A stretch of DNA of 28,155 nucleotides, from the NCBI RefSeq assembly GCF_000188695.1, contig NW_004754901.1, forward strand, positions 689,442-717,596. Direction: 5' to 3'. Every line of letters begins with the position of its first letter. Position 1 is the stretch's first letter. Position numbers and translations under genes: made by a program. Below are positions 1 to 10,497 of this stretch, in pieces. Origin of the DNA: Salpingoeca rosetta (Eukaryota > Opisthokonta > Choanoflagellata > Craspedida > Salpingoecidae). The notes under the pieces are model-generated. The model was not told the origin of the DNA and made no database searches. It saw only the letters and a program-made list of their open reading frames with translations.

Positions 1-172
1 GCGTTCGCACACACACACACACACACGCACGCACACGCACACACACACACACATAGGCACACACATAGGCACACACACACACGCACGCACGCACGCACAC
101 ACGCACGCACGCACGCACGCACGCACGCACACACACGCATGCACATGCACAAACGCACATGTGTTCACTCAC
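1..172. repeat. (CA)n/(CGCA)n microsatellite in an AP-1 gamma intron
   Basis: Almost pure CA and GCAC repeats run to about position 150. On the gene's strand they are GT repeats that follow the donor GTGAGTG at 172. No exon is visible here. Confidence 0.85.
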
Positions 173-1757
173 AATGTTTCTGATGCGCTCTGCCTCGTTG
201 GGAAGACGAGTGGAGAGTTTCACCAGCGCGTTGATTGCATAATGGCGCGTGCCAGCGCTGTTGGTTGGGTCCTGGATCAGCCGGTGCAGAACCTCAATCA
301 CTTCCCCAGCCGTCGGCGCGGGCACCTCGCCTGCATCGTCGCGCGCGGATGACGTCACCGTGCGCGTGCTTGCAGGCAACGGGCCGCCATTGACAAGGAG
401 GTCGCCAAACTCGCCGATGCACCACGACGCAGCCTGCAGCAGCGACTGGGCACCCGTGTTCTGCACGCAGCAAAGGCAGAGGTGATGAGAGGGGTCATGA
501 TATTGGTGAGTCGGTGGGGGAGGGGGGAGCATGTGTTTGTGTGTATGCATACATGTACGCATGCGTGTGTATGCTTAATGGAGTGTGTATGTCTGCACAG
601 CTGTGATTGTTACGGCTGTGCATGATGCTACAACACGTTCACATGACACGACGACGATGGCGATGACGACAGCGACGCCGCTGCTAGGCCAATGCATGCA
701 TGCAACAGCATCACGTGGGCCTCACCGCGGTTGTGATTGCCCTGAAGAGGACCTGCACGGCGCGCTGGTTGAACTCGGACCGCTCGGCAATAATCTGGAT
801 AATCTCGGCAAGCCCTTGCTCCTGCACGTACCCGCCAGCCTGTGGTGGTGATAGTGGTGTGAAGAGGTTGCGTGTCGTGAGCTTGCATGTGAGGTGGAAA
901 TAATGACAGTAGCTGCATGGTTGGCCAGCGAACAAGGAAAAGACGAAGAGGAGGAGGAGAGAGGAGGATGAGGAGGAGGAGGAGGAGGAGGAGGAGGAGG
1001 AGGAGGAGGAGGAGGAGAGAGGAGTGCATCGACACCAATTGACACGGCGACGACAGCATATGAAAGAACGAGCACTGACAGTGGTGATGATTTCGAGGAC
1101 GGTGTCGACATGCCACTTGGGCGACGGCGCGTACTTGTCCGCCGCAATCAGCAGCTCAGTCACCATGTACGCCTTGAACTCTAAACACACACGCACGTAC
1201 AAGGAAATATGGTTAGGAGGGGCAGGGAGCTAGTTGGTGAAGGTTGGTGTAAAAAGGCAGGCTGCTTCCCTTGTGCGCATATGTGTGTGTGTGTGTGTGT
1301 GTTGGCTCCTAACCTCTGTCTGCGACGTGGAGAAAGTCGAGGAGCTCGCCCACGAGACCGCGCACGTTCGACTGCACATGCCATGAATGTCACGATTGCA
1401 GATGGGGGGAAGACGTCAAGCCAAGGCATGTGAGAGCACGAAGAGCAAACAGGCTTCACAGGGACCTCACCACACCATACGCCCGAGCCGATACACAACG
1501 CAAGAGCAATGTGTGCATGGAGTGACTGCAGGGCGTGTGTGTGCGACCTTGTTGATGAGAGAGAAGCAGAGGGAGAGGGCGCGACGACGAATAGTCACAT
1601 CGGGCTCCTGATGAGCATTGTCGCAGTGGTAGCGGTGAAGATAATGACGGTGGTGAGGTAGAGGTGATGATGGTGAGCAAGCAGCAGCAACAACATACCA
1701 CGCACACCGCACAACTGACTCCTCCCAGCCACCTCACCATCACAATTACCACCACTG

Positions 1758-1808
<51 letters not shown>

Positions 1809-2329
1809 CCACCACCATCACCACCATCATCATCATCATCATCATCATCAGCATCATCATCATCATCACCATCACCATCATCATCAGCAGCAACATGCAT
1901 ACCCTGAGGCAGTCGACAATGGTTGATCTGTGGCGCTGCACGGCCTCGCTCGCGTTCCCGCCGGCCTGAACCGTCGACAGCAGCGTCGTCAGCGCAACAT
2001 ACCTGCACCCAGATATATGCGTGTGTATGTGTGATATGTGTGGTGTGATGGTGTGTATGGATGCGTGTGTGTGTGTGTATGTGTGTATGCGTGCGTGCGC
2101 GCGCGTTGGCATGTGTGAGTGGTGTGTTATTTAAGTGTGTTCATGTGTGTGAATATGCGTGCGTGCGCGCGCGTTGGCATGTGTGAGTGGTGTGTTATTT
2201 AAGTGTGTTCATGTGTGTGAATATGCGCGTGTGTGTGTGCACGTGCATGTGTGTGTGATGTCGAATGAGGGCAGAAGAGACTGTCCCACGTGAGCAGTGC
2301 TGGAGTTGGCACTGAAACACGAAGGCGTG

Positions 2330-2368
<39 letters not shown>

Positions 2369-3611
2369 TGTGTGTGCGATGCAGTGGATGGAAGTGTGCT
2401 GCGCACCTGATGTTCCTGTCTGGCTTGAGCAGGAACTTGCCCAGGTTGTTGATCGCCAGCACGCGCAGACCACCCTGGTGATGAGGTGATGGCGGTGGTG
2501 GCGATGAGGTCACAAAGTGAAGGTGATTGTTTCAAATGTCAATGGATACATGTTCAGCCTCCAATATGCACATGCACATGCGCATGTGCATGTGTACGTG
2601 TGTGTGTGTGTGCATGCATGTGTGTGTGCATGTGTGCGTGTGTGCAAGCATGCTGACCTCTGCCTCGATGTTCATGATGCACTTGACGACCTCGTACAGG
2701 ACGGCGTTGCCCACGTTTGTCGTCGTTTGCGTGTTCGTCGCAATCTGATCAGTCAAGCAACCAACCAACCAGACACGCCACGTCACCAATCAATCACATA
2801 CCCAATGCCAGGGAAAGCAGGGGATCGTGATGAGATGCTGCTGACGTGCAGGTAGCGTTCGAGAACGCATCAATCTGAGCACATGCACACACATGTATGT
2901 TCATGTGCACACACACACACACAAATGTATGTTCATGCGCACACAGACAAGTGTATGTTCAGACACACACGCACACACGTCCATGCAGGCACAGCCCCTA
3001 TGATACGCTCGTTCATCCCCCGCCCCATTATGGCGCGGCACCTCGGCCAGGACGTCGTTCATGGCCTCGGACGCCTCGTCGTTGTTGTGCCCGAGAATCT
3101 GCAGCAGCCGCACAATCGACGTCTGGCATGCAAAACAAAAGCAAATACACACACGCAGACACGCACAGGTAGACGCATACAGACAAGACACGCACACAAA
3201 CAGACACGCGCACACAAACCACAAAACACGAACATGCGCACAGGTGGGCCGTGAGAGACGTGGTTTTGGTGGAAAGTACAACCGCATGCAACATTCAACG
3301 TGCTTGCAAGCAACGATGGTTGTACCTGGAGAAAGGGGTCGTTGATGCCGTGGACGTCGTACTCGGGGGAATACCCGCTGCTGGTGAGGGTCTTGAGCAG
3401 CCGCACGAGCGAAGGCACCATCTGATGATGCGATGAGGCAAAGGGTCGAGAAGAGAGCAGGGTCAGTCATGGTGAGGGCAAGGCATCACAAAGCACGCGG
3501 CGATCCAAGATGATGATCACTGTCATCGTTGCAAACGTCAATGGTACACACACAAACACACGACCACCACCACCATCGACACCCCACCTGTCTCCACCAG
3601 CGACAAGTGTA

Positions 3612-3661
<50 letters not shown>

Positions 3662-4851
3662 TGTGTGTGTGCGCCTCACCCTCCTGAACGATTCGAGGCA
3701 GCCTGCGTTGAGCTGCGCCATCTCCCGCAGCAGCATCACTCCCGTCAGCAGCACCGCGTGGTTCCGCTCAGACAACTGGTGGGCGGCGATCATGATGGTG
3801 GTGGTGGTGATTGTGGCGGTGGTGATTGTGGCGATGTTGATGAGGGGTGTTTATAGTGGTAATGTTGATGAGATATGGGGGGAGGGAATGCAGTGTGATG
3901 GACATACATGCAACGAACATGCGTGCAACGAACATGCGTGTAACGAGCAACAAAAGTGCTTGCAAGCAACCTTCTCCCCTTCGTCACGTGTTTTGTTTCC
4001 CTTCCCCCGCCCCTCTTCTCAACTCACGAGCGAGCGTGTTGCGGGGATAAACTGCTCCACAAGTTCGGGCTCTTTGCGGATGAGGCGCACGGCACACAGC
4101 GTTGCCTGCAGGCATCCAAGATGAAAGGGGTGTGGTGAACAACGACGGTGCATTGTGTGTGTGTATGTGGGTGTGTGGGTGTTTGAACCTTTGGTGCTGT
4201 CGTAGAACCTCGGAGCAAAACCTTTACAGACACACGCAGACGAACGGACCAACGCGACTCAGTACACATCCACCCGTCACTACGCATAGCAACCACCACC
4301 ACCGGGGCCCTGGGGCAGGTCACCTTCTTCTTGAGGGCGGGGCTGGAGGACCTGAGCAGCTTCTCTACCTCGTCGGCCAGGTCCCGGGCCATCTCCGCAG
4401 AGGCAATCGCCCCGAGCGTGCACAGCGCAAACCCGGCAATGTTCTGCGAAGAGACGAGGGGGGGGGGGTTAGGGTGGTGACGATGGTGGAGGTGTTGGTG
4501 GTGACGATGATATTGATGAAGGTGAAGATGGAGGTGTGGCAGAACCTGGCGCACGCAAGAGTAAGGACACAACCGTCCGTGCACAATACACTGAGAAGCA
4601 GACACGACAACACACTGCACACAACGGAACAGACACACTGCACAGACACAGAGACACAGAGGCACAAGCACACACATACACAATCACAATCGCACCGGGT
4701 TTGGGTTGTTCATGTCCTGTTTGAGGCTGTTTGTGACCATGAGGTGCAGCTCCTTGCCTTCGTCCAGCAGCAGCATCGTCGCAAGATACCCTGGGGACAG
4801 GCGAGCGAACCACATGCACACATGGGAGATCAACACGTGCGCAACGGTGAG

Positions 4852-4927
<76 letters not shown>

Positions 4928-5801
4928 NNNNNNNNNNNNNNNNNNNNNNNNNNNNNNNNNNNNNNNNNNNNNNNNNNNNNNNNNNNNNNNNNNNNNNNNN
5001 NNNNNNNNNNNNNNNNNNNNNNNNNNNNNNNNNNNNNNNNNNNNNNNNNNNNNNNNNNNNNNNNNNNNNNNNNNNNNNNNNNNNNNNNNNNNNNNNNNNN
5101 NNNNNNNNNNNNNNNNNNNNNNNNNNNNNNNNNNNNNNNNNNNNNNNNNNNNNNNNNNNNNNNNNNNNNNNNNNNNNNNNNNNNNNNNNNNNNNNNNNNN
5201 NNNNNNNNNNNNNNNNNNNNNNNNNNNNNNNNNNNNNNNNNNNNNNNNNNNNNNNNNNNNNNNNNNNNNNNNNNNNNNNNNNNNNNNNNNNNNNNNNNNN
5301 NNNNNNNNNNNNNNNNNNNNNNNNNNNNNNNNNNNNNNNNNNNNNNNNNNNNNNNNNNNNNNNNNNNNNNNNNNNNNNNNNNNNNNNNNNNNNNNNNNNN
5401 NNNNNNNNNNNNNNNNNNNNNNNNNNNNNNNNNNNNNNNNNNNNNNNNNNNNNNNNNNNNNNNNNNNNNNNNNNNNNNNNNNNNNNNNNNNNNNNNNNNN
5501 NNNNNNNNNNNNNNNNNNNNNNNNNNNNNNNNNNNNNNNNNNNNNNNNNNNNNNNNNNNNNNNNNNNNNNNNNNNNNNNNNNNNNNNNNNNNNNNNNNNN
5601 NNNNNNNNNNNNNNNNNNNNNNNNNNNNNNNNNNNNNNNNNNNNNNNNNNNNNNNACTCCACACACACACACACACACACACGCACACACACACACACAT
5701 ACACGCTGCACCTCGGATGACTCCTTGTGGATGACGGCGCGCTCATCTGCAGCCGTCTTGCAGGACCGGACTGCGCGAATCAACTCACGCACACCACCCA
5801 T
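173..5801 (-). CDS. AP1G1: AP-1 clathrin adaptor complex subunit gamma (gamma-adaptin), partial
   Basis: Large subunit of the AP-1 adaptor, which sorts cargo into clathrin vesicles at the trans-Golgi network and endosomes. I assembled exons by hand on the minus strand: 5801-5703, [one exon in the N gap], 4790-4696, 4443-4324, 4105-4028, 3775-3680, 3421-3326, 3122-3042, 2744-2658, 2474-2407, 2002-1903, 1607-1548, 1371-1314, 1180-1080, 839-726 and 460-173. All joins keep frame with GT/AG borders and give the alpha-solenoid trunk in family order: [116 protein letters not shown]. The GYSPE..DPFLQ block marks gamma rather than alpha, delta or epsilon adaptins. Hinge and ear lie beyond the left edge. 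Most introns are phase 0. The start at 5801 lacks the usual few residues before RELI, so an upstream 5' exon is possible. The donor of exon 1 (5703) is approximate. Confidence 0.95.
367..380 (+). repeat. Palindromic motif TGCYTGCARGCA-AC, copy 1
   Basis: TGCTTGCAGGCAAC inside the AP-1 gamma exon 460-173, where it codes part of PLPAST. Confidence 0.6.
936..1022. repeat. (GGA)n polypurine tract in an AP-1 gamma intron
   Basis: About 80 bases of GGA/GAGGA repeat lie between the exons at 1180-1080 and 839-726. On the gene's strand this is a (TCC)n polypyrimidine tract. Confidence 0.9.
1757..1890. repeat. (ATC)n trinucleotide microsatellite
   Basis: Long ATC/ACC trinucleotide array inside the AP-1 gamma intron between the exons at 2002-1903 and 1607-1548. 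It gives poly-Asp, poly-Met and poly-Ile ORFs that are not genes. Confidence 0.9.
2087..2222. repeat. Tandem duplication, 68-bp unit, two copies
   Basis: Two adjacent copies (2087-2154 and 2155-2222) begin ATGCGTGCGTGCGCGC and contain GTTGGCATGTGTGAG and TTATTTAAG. I see no differences between them. They lie in an AP-1 gamma intron. Confidence 0.9.
2331..2377. repeat. (GT)n microsatellite
   Basis: About 45 bases of near-pure GT in the AP-1 gamma intron that begins at donor 2406. On the gene's strand it is CA. Confidence 0.9.
3301..3314 (+). repeat. Palindromic motif TGCYTGCARGCA-AC, copy 2
   Basis: TGCTTGCAAGCAAC in an AP-1 gamma intron. On the gene's strand it starts about 11 bases after the donor at 3325. 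Confidence 0.6.
3614..3672. repeat. (GT)n microsatellite
   Basis: About 58 bases of near-pure GT in the AP-1 gamma intron, starting within 10 bases of the donor at 3679. On the gene's strand it is CA. Confidence 0.9.
3957..3970 (+). repeat. Palindromic motif TGCYTGCARGCA-AC, copy 3
   Basis: TGCTTGCAAGCAAC in the AP-1 gamma intron between the exons at 4105-4028 and 3775-3680. Confidence 0.6.
4101..4114 (-). repeat. Palindromic motif TGCYTGCARGCA-AC, copy 4
   Basis: TGCCTGCAGGCAAC on the minus strand. It spans the 3' splice site of AP-1 gamma (TGCCTGCAG then GCAAC). Confidence 0.6.
4854..4927. repeat. (TG)n microsatellite at the left edge of the assembly gap
   Basis: Over 70 bases of uninterrupted TG run directly into the N run. 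A CA tract (5660-5703) bounds the other side of the gap. Confidence 0.95.
4928..5655. other. Assembly gap (728 N)
   Basis: Unresolved bases inside the AP-1 gamma gene. The flanking exons code for residues about 1-33 and then from the [11 protein letters not shown] block onward. About 50 conserved gamma-adaptin residues are missing between them, so at least one exon is probably hidden here. Translated ORFs spanning the gap have no meaning. Confidence 0.98.
5660..5703. repeat. (CA)n microsatellite at the right edge of the gap
   Basis: CA repeat that abuts the 3' end of AP-1 gamma exon 1. Its orientation is opposite to the TG tract at the left of the gap. Confidence 0.9.
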
Positions 5802-6123
5802 CCTGCCAGTTGTGCTGGTTTTGCTTGTTCGTGTCGGCTTCCTTCATTTGCGTTTGAGAGTGAACAACGGAACGTCAGCTTGCGTTGATACACATCAACA
5901 TAAACATCAAGGCGCAGCCACCACACACACACATGCACACACACATGTGCACACACACGCACACACACATGCACACACATGCACACACATGCACACACAC
6001 ACACACACACACTGATCCATTCACAGCACACGCACACCACCACGCACCACCACAGCACATCCAAACAACTCACTGCCGTGCTGGTGCTTTTGCTTCGCTG
6101 TCGTCTTTGGGTCAGTCGAAGTG

Positions 6124-6151
6124 TGGCCAATTTGTTAAAGATATGGCCAAT
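6124..6151. promoter_or_regulatory. Twin CCAAT-type boxes in the divergent AP-1 gamma/NUP35 promoter
   Basis: Two identical TGGCCAAT octamers stand at 6124-6131 and 6144-6151, start to start exactly 20 bp, separated by an AT-rich stretch. They lie in the 685-bp spacer (5802-6486) between the head-to-head AP-1 gamma and NUP35 start codons, about 325 bp and 335 bp away. CCAAT boxes bound by NF-Y are typical of bidirectional promoters in animals and fungi; their function here is inferred. The rest of the spacer is mainly CA and GT repeats (5920-6012, 6247-6290, 6380-6445), and I see no gene in it. Confidence 0.5.
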
Positions 6152-6248
6152 AATCGTCAAAATACGTATTCTTTTCGCCCTGAATTTGAACGACACACAC
6201 AAGACACAGAAAGGCGGTCGGTTGGTTGGATGTGAGTGCACATGCATG

Positions 6249-6290
<42 letters not shown>

Positions 6291-6486
6291 TCCTCATATC
6301 CCATGCATGCCTTGTGCTACTGGTAGCAGTGGTTGCCTCGCTCGAGTCGTCGCTGTAGGGCTTTCATTGTGTTCACTGGCTCCTCACACACTCACTCACT
6401 CACGCACACACACGCACACACATGCACACACACACACACACACGTGTCGCTGCATTCACGCGAACGCACGCGCCCTCACGCTGCAG

Positions 6487-6770
6487 ATGGCTTCGTTCGA
6501 CCGCAAGTTTCGCCGCGGACAAGTGCCGGCGTCGCCGGCGTCATCCACGTCGTTTGCGGCCACCATGGGCAGCCCACAGCGCGGTGGGCTTGGCATGCAT
6601 CAGCAGCAGGAGCAGAATCAGTCAATGTATGGCCAGGGCGCGGGTCTGTCCTCGCCGCAGCAGCCACATCATGACACCGGCATGTTTGACGGGCCCATGT
6701 CGTATCAGCAGCGAAGGGATGAACCCCGTTCCACAAACTTTCTCCTCAGACCAAAGGTGAATGCGTACGT

Positions 6771-6812
<42 letters not shown>

Positions 6813-7416
6813 AGCTCTGTCTGCATTGATTTTGTTGCGGTTGGCCTCTTGCTTTCACCTCCAACTCATCTCGGTTTCATGGTCCTGAACCCGTGCCGTT
6901 GTTGATCCTGTGCCCGAACGCCAACACCAACAACAACAACAATCGAATACATGCACGTGGGCGCACGTCAAACAGCAACAACAACAGCAACAGCAGCGCC
7001 AACAACAGCAGCAGCAACAGTACCAGCATGAGCAGCAGCAGCAGCACCTGTCTGCGTCCCAGCGACCAATGTTTGGCGGTGACAGCGGGTCGCTCTTCTC
7101 ACCGCACCCATCCTCGATGGGACAGAGCGATACAGACGGCGGCAGCAGCGGCGGGTATCACTATCAACAGAACCACCACCACCAGCAGCAGCAGCAGCAA
7201 GGGTTTGATCAGCATCACAGCAGCATGTTCTCTACCTCCTACGCAGGTGCATACGGCCAACAGCAACAACAGCAGCAGCAGCAGAATAGGCCACTCCGCC
7301 CAAGTGGGTTGCGCAACGAACAGGGTCTTGGCATGATGGGTAACGGTGGTGCGGTAACGCGGACCAAGACCTCCTCACACGTCGACCCGCCTATCAGCGG
7401 TGCGCGCGCGCGTGTG

Positions 7417-7482
<66 letters not shown>

Positions 7483-8280
7483 CTGCCTGTGTCTGTCTTC
7501 ATGTGTACCTCCCTCTGTGTGTCTATACCTGTATGTTTATGATGTTTGGATCCAATGTCTGTCTGTGCCGGCATCCATTGCGGGGGTGTGTCAGCTGCCG
7601 CTGTTTTTACCATGTTGCCCTTGCTCACGCAACCAATGCCCCCCCCCCCCACTGCAACCCTTACACAATTCGTTGTGTTTCTCTCTCCACTTCAGGTCTG
7701 CACGACACGGAATCTCCCGTCTCTGCCACACCCTCCATGCAACTGCCAACCACCGCAACAGCAATACCGCCACAGCCATCATCGTCGTCAGCATCATCGT
7801 CACTGCCCCCCTCATCCACGGGTGTGCACTCTACATCTGTCTTTGGCACTGCGGACGCCATGGCGCCACACGACTCACCGCTGGTGCGATGTGTGTGCAT
7901 GTGTGTGTGCATGTGTGTGTGTGTGTGTGTGTGTACCTGTTTTGTTGCGTTCGTGTCTTCGTTGATGCTCATTTTGCCCTACCGCTCCTCACATCACCTT
8001 CCTCCCAACTTTCTTCCTTCCCCCCCCCCCCTTGGCTTGACTGCCGCCGTCAGTCGCGCGTGCCAACACATGTCCATGCCGGACCCCACACGCCGGCCCG
8101 CTCGACACACCACGCGCGCGCCGTAAGTCACGCCCATGCACACGCTTGCACGGGCGCATCGGACACTTGCACACACATACCCACATGCAAAACATGTATG
8201 CACACGTACACACACACACTCACTCACTCACACACCCCCGCTCACTCACACCCGCTCACTCACTTGCGCACACACACACA

Positions 8281-8318
<38 letters not shown>

Positions 8319-8998
8319 GCAGGGCGGGGGAGATACGTGTGTGACGGTGTTTGGGTTCACGCCGGAGCATGCTGGGCACGTGCTGTCGGAGCTCGGGTCG
8401 TGCGGAACAATTGTCCGCAAGCAGCACGGCGCTGGAAATTGGATCCACATCCAGTTCTCGTCCCGCATTGAGGCGCAGCGGGTATGCGCGGCTGGAGGGA
8501 AGACGGGAGGGGGTGAGGTGGTGGGAACTGTGATGTGATATGTGTATGTGTGTGTGTCTGTCTGTCTGTCTGTGTCTGTCTGTCGATCTGTGTCTGTTTG
8601 TCTGTGTTGTCTATCTGTCTGCCTTGTCGATCTGTCTGTCTTGTCGATCTGTCTGTCTTGTCTGTCATGTCTATCTGTGTCTGTTTGTGTACATGCCCAC
8701 CATATTCTCTCACCACCACCACCACCATGGCGCATCAGGCGCTGTCGCGGAGTGGGCACGTGCTGCACGGGCGGGTGATGATTGGCGTCATCCCCTGCAC
8801 CGACGATGATTTCCTCAGCGGCGCAGGGCAGGTGGGCAGCAGCACAGCAGTGGTGGTTGGAGATGGTGATTGGTGGTGATACGAGAAAAGGGAGAGCAAA
8901 TGGAGCGAAGGGCGGAAGCTTATGGTCGGTGCATGTCGCTGTGTTTGGATGTGTGCGTGAGAGAGTGAGAGGGAGGAGCAGGAAGCTGTGTTCGACAC

Positions 8999-9058
<60 letters not shown>

Positions 9059-9496
9059 CATCTCTCTGTTGCCCTTGCTGCCACTCACTCAACATCACAT
9101 TGCATCTCCTCACCCTGCCCTCGCCGCAACCGCCATTATCAGACCACGCCAACCACCCCTGGCGTGCTCGGTACTCCAATGCACAAGAAGACGCCACGCA
9201 TTCTCGGAACAAAGAAGGTGGGCACAAGCTGACACGTGCGCGCGTATTTGCACATGTGTATGTATGTGTGGGTGTGTGGGTGTGGGTGTGGGTGTAGGTG
9301 TGTCGCAAATGATGTCCGCAACTACGTGGTATTGCAACATTGTTTCATGCTTCCAGTCACCATCACTAACATCCGCCCTCCTTAATGCTCCAATCAGTCG
9401 ACTGCGCCCGGGACGCCCGGTGGCCCGACGACGGCAACGGTGTCGCCCTCCCGCTCGTATATTGGCGCTCTCGGCGACTTTTTGTGGTCGTGGTGA
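6487..9496 (+). CDS. NUP35: Nucleoporin Nup35/Nup53 (MPPN/RRM-type domain)
   Basis: Inner-ring nuclear pore protein that links Nup155, Nup93 and the pore membrane. Exons: 6487-6756, 6976-7399, 7696-7883, 8054-8122, 8323-8481, 8739-8831, 9143-9217 and 9398-9496 (TGA). They give 458 residues in one frame with GT/AG introns. Residues 1-90 and 91-317 are low complexity, Gln- and Ser-rich, with a polyQ block at the start of exon 2. Residues about 322-400 form the Nup35-type RRM (CVTVFGF, then GNWIHIQFSS, then MIGVIPC), the dimerising domain of this family. A Pro/Thr tail with TPGVLGTP and TPRILGTKK matches the family's post-RRM motif. The last residues, GALGDFLWSW, match the C-terminal amphipathic membrane-binding helix. 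ATG 6487 directly follows CTGCAG, which suggests a 5' UTR intron. The acceptor of intron 1 (6975) is the least certain border. Confidence 0.93.
6768..6812. repeat. (GT)n microsatellite, NUP35 intron 1
   Basis: GT tract that starts about 12 bases after the donor at 6757, on the sense strand. Confidence 0.9.
7409..7482. repeat. (GT)n microsatellite, NUP35 intron 2
   Basis: GT tract that starts about 10 bases after the donor at 7400. It is preceded by a GC-alternating stretch, GCGCGCGCG. Confidence 0.9.
8213..8316. repeat. CA-rich microsatellite, NUP35 intron 4
   Basis: CACT, CACA and CA repeats run up to the acceptor CCGCAG at 8322, so this intron has almost no classical polypyrimidine tract. 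Confidence 0.85.
8550..8690. repeat. (TGTC)n tetranucleotide repeat, NUP35 intron 5
   Basis: Degenerate TGTC/TCTG array with recurring TTGTCGATCTGTCTG segments of about 20 bp near 8625-8665. Confidence 0.85.
8999..9057. repeat. (GT)n microsatellite, NUP35 intron 6
   Basis: About 57 bases of GT on the sense strand. Confidence 0.9.
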
Positions 9497-9802
9497 TGGG
9501 TGATTGGGTGGCGGCTGTTCTGGTTTGGATTGGGTTTGTGCTAGTGGTGCTTCGTGGCTATGTCAACTGGCCGGTGATGGCGGATGATGGTGATGAATAA
9601 TGACAGACAACGATGACATGCAAGCGCGCACCATGACACAGACGCGCGAGATGGGTGGTCTGGGGAGTTGGAAGGTTCGTTGCACTGATGCTTGGCTGGG
9701 CTTTGACGGCGATAGCGACAGCGCGTGTTGGCCGTGCTTTGGGCCCTGTGTCCTGTGCCTTGCCTTGCTTGTGGTGTTAACCAGTGAACAGTATGCATGA
9801 GT

Positions 9803-9878
9803 GAGTGAATGAACGAGGGATGGGAGTGAATGAACGAGGGATGGGAATGAATGAACCAGGGATGGAGTGAGGGAGTGA
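9803..9878. repeat. 21-bp tandem repeat
   Basis: Three to four copies of a unit GAGTGAATGAACGAGGGATGG, with later copies diverged, in the spacer after NUP35. The rest of 9497-10497 holds a G-rich strand just after the NUP35 stop, a long CA tract and a GTT/CAA-rich stretch. I see no gene in it. Confidence 0.85.
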
Positions 9879-9884
9879 ATGACA

Positions 9885-10042
<158 letters not shown>

Positions 10043-10455
10043 AGCACACATTCGCTATTCCATGAATGACTTTTATCAATTTTCTGCGTTGGTAACGGCT
10101 TTGAGACAAAACAACAACAAGGTTCGATGTGTGTGGTTGTGTTGTGTGTTTGGTGTTTGTGGTGGTGGTGGTGGTTGGCAGGGGAGAGCGAGGCACCACC
10201 AGCAGCAGCGATGATTGTTTCATCACACGCACATTCACAAGAAGAACAAGAGCAGCAACAACAAACAAACAGCTCCGCTCAGCCACAACACAGCTCACAC
10301 ACCTCACGCTCTGCAAAGCAAGCCGAAAAGAGCGCACGCGCCCTTGGATACACATCCATTCCCTTGCTTTCCAGCGTCCCGCCACCCTCACATCCTTTCT
10401 TTAAACAACGTACGCGTCACTAGTAGACAACCAGGGTAATCAGCAAACAAGGCAA

Positions 10456-10460
10456 CCAAT
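10456..10460 (+). promoter_or_regulatory. Possible CCAAT box upstream of the stathmin-like gene
   Basis: CCAAT within AACCAATCAATAAC, about 38 bases before the ATG at 10498. It could equally be 5' UTR. Weak evidence from one motif. Confidence 0.25.
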
Positions 10461-10497
10461 CAATAACCGCCCACGACAACAGCACAAACGATACACA

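Noticed and set aside
1595..2112. Acidic poly-Asp and Met/Val-rich minus-strand frames
   Set aside because: They are translations of the (ATC)n intronic microsatellite between proven AP-1 gamma exons.
4102..6015. Very long frames crossing the N run (e.g. 637 and 425 residues)
   Set aside because: They exist only because N codons are read as open. The flanks are antisense to AP-1 gamma exons or are CA repeats.
8213..8316. Possible CRISPR-like array from regularly spaced CACT repeats
   Set aside because: Repeats are simple-sequence, with no distinct spacers, and lie in a eukaryotic intron.
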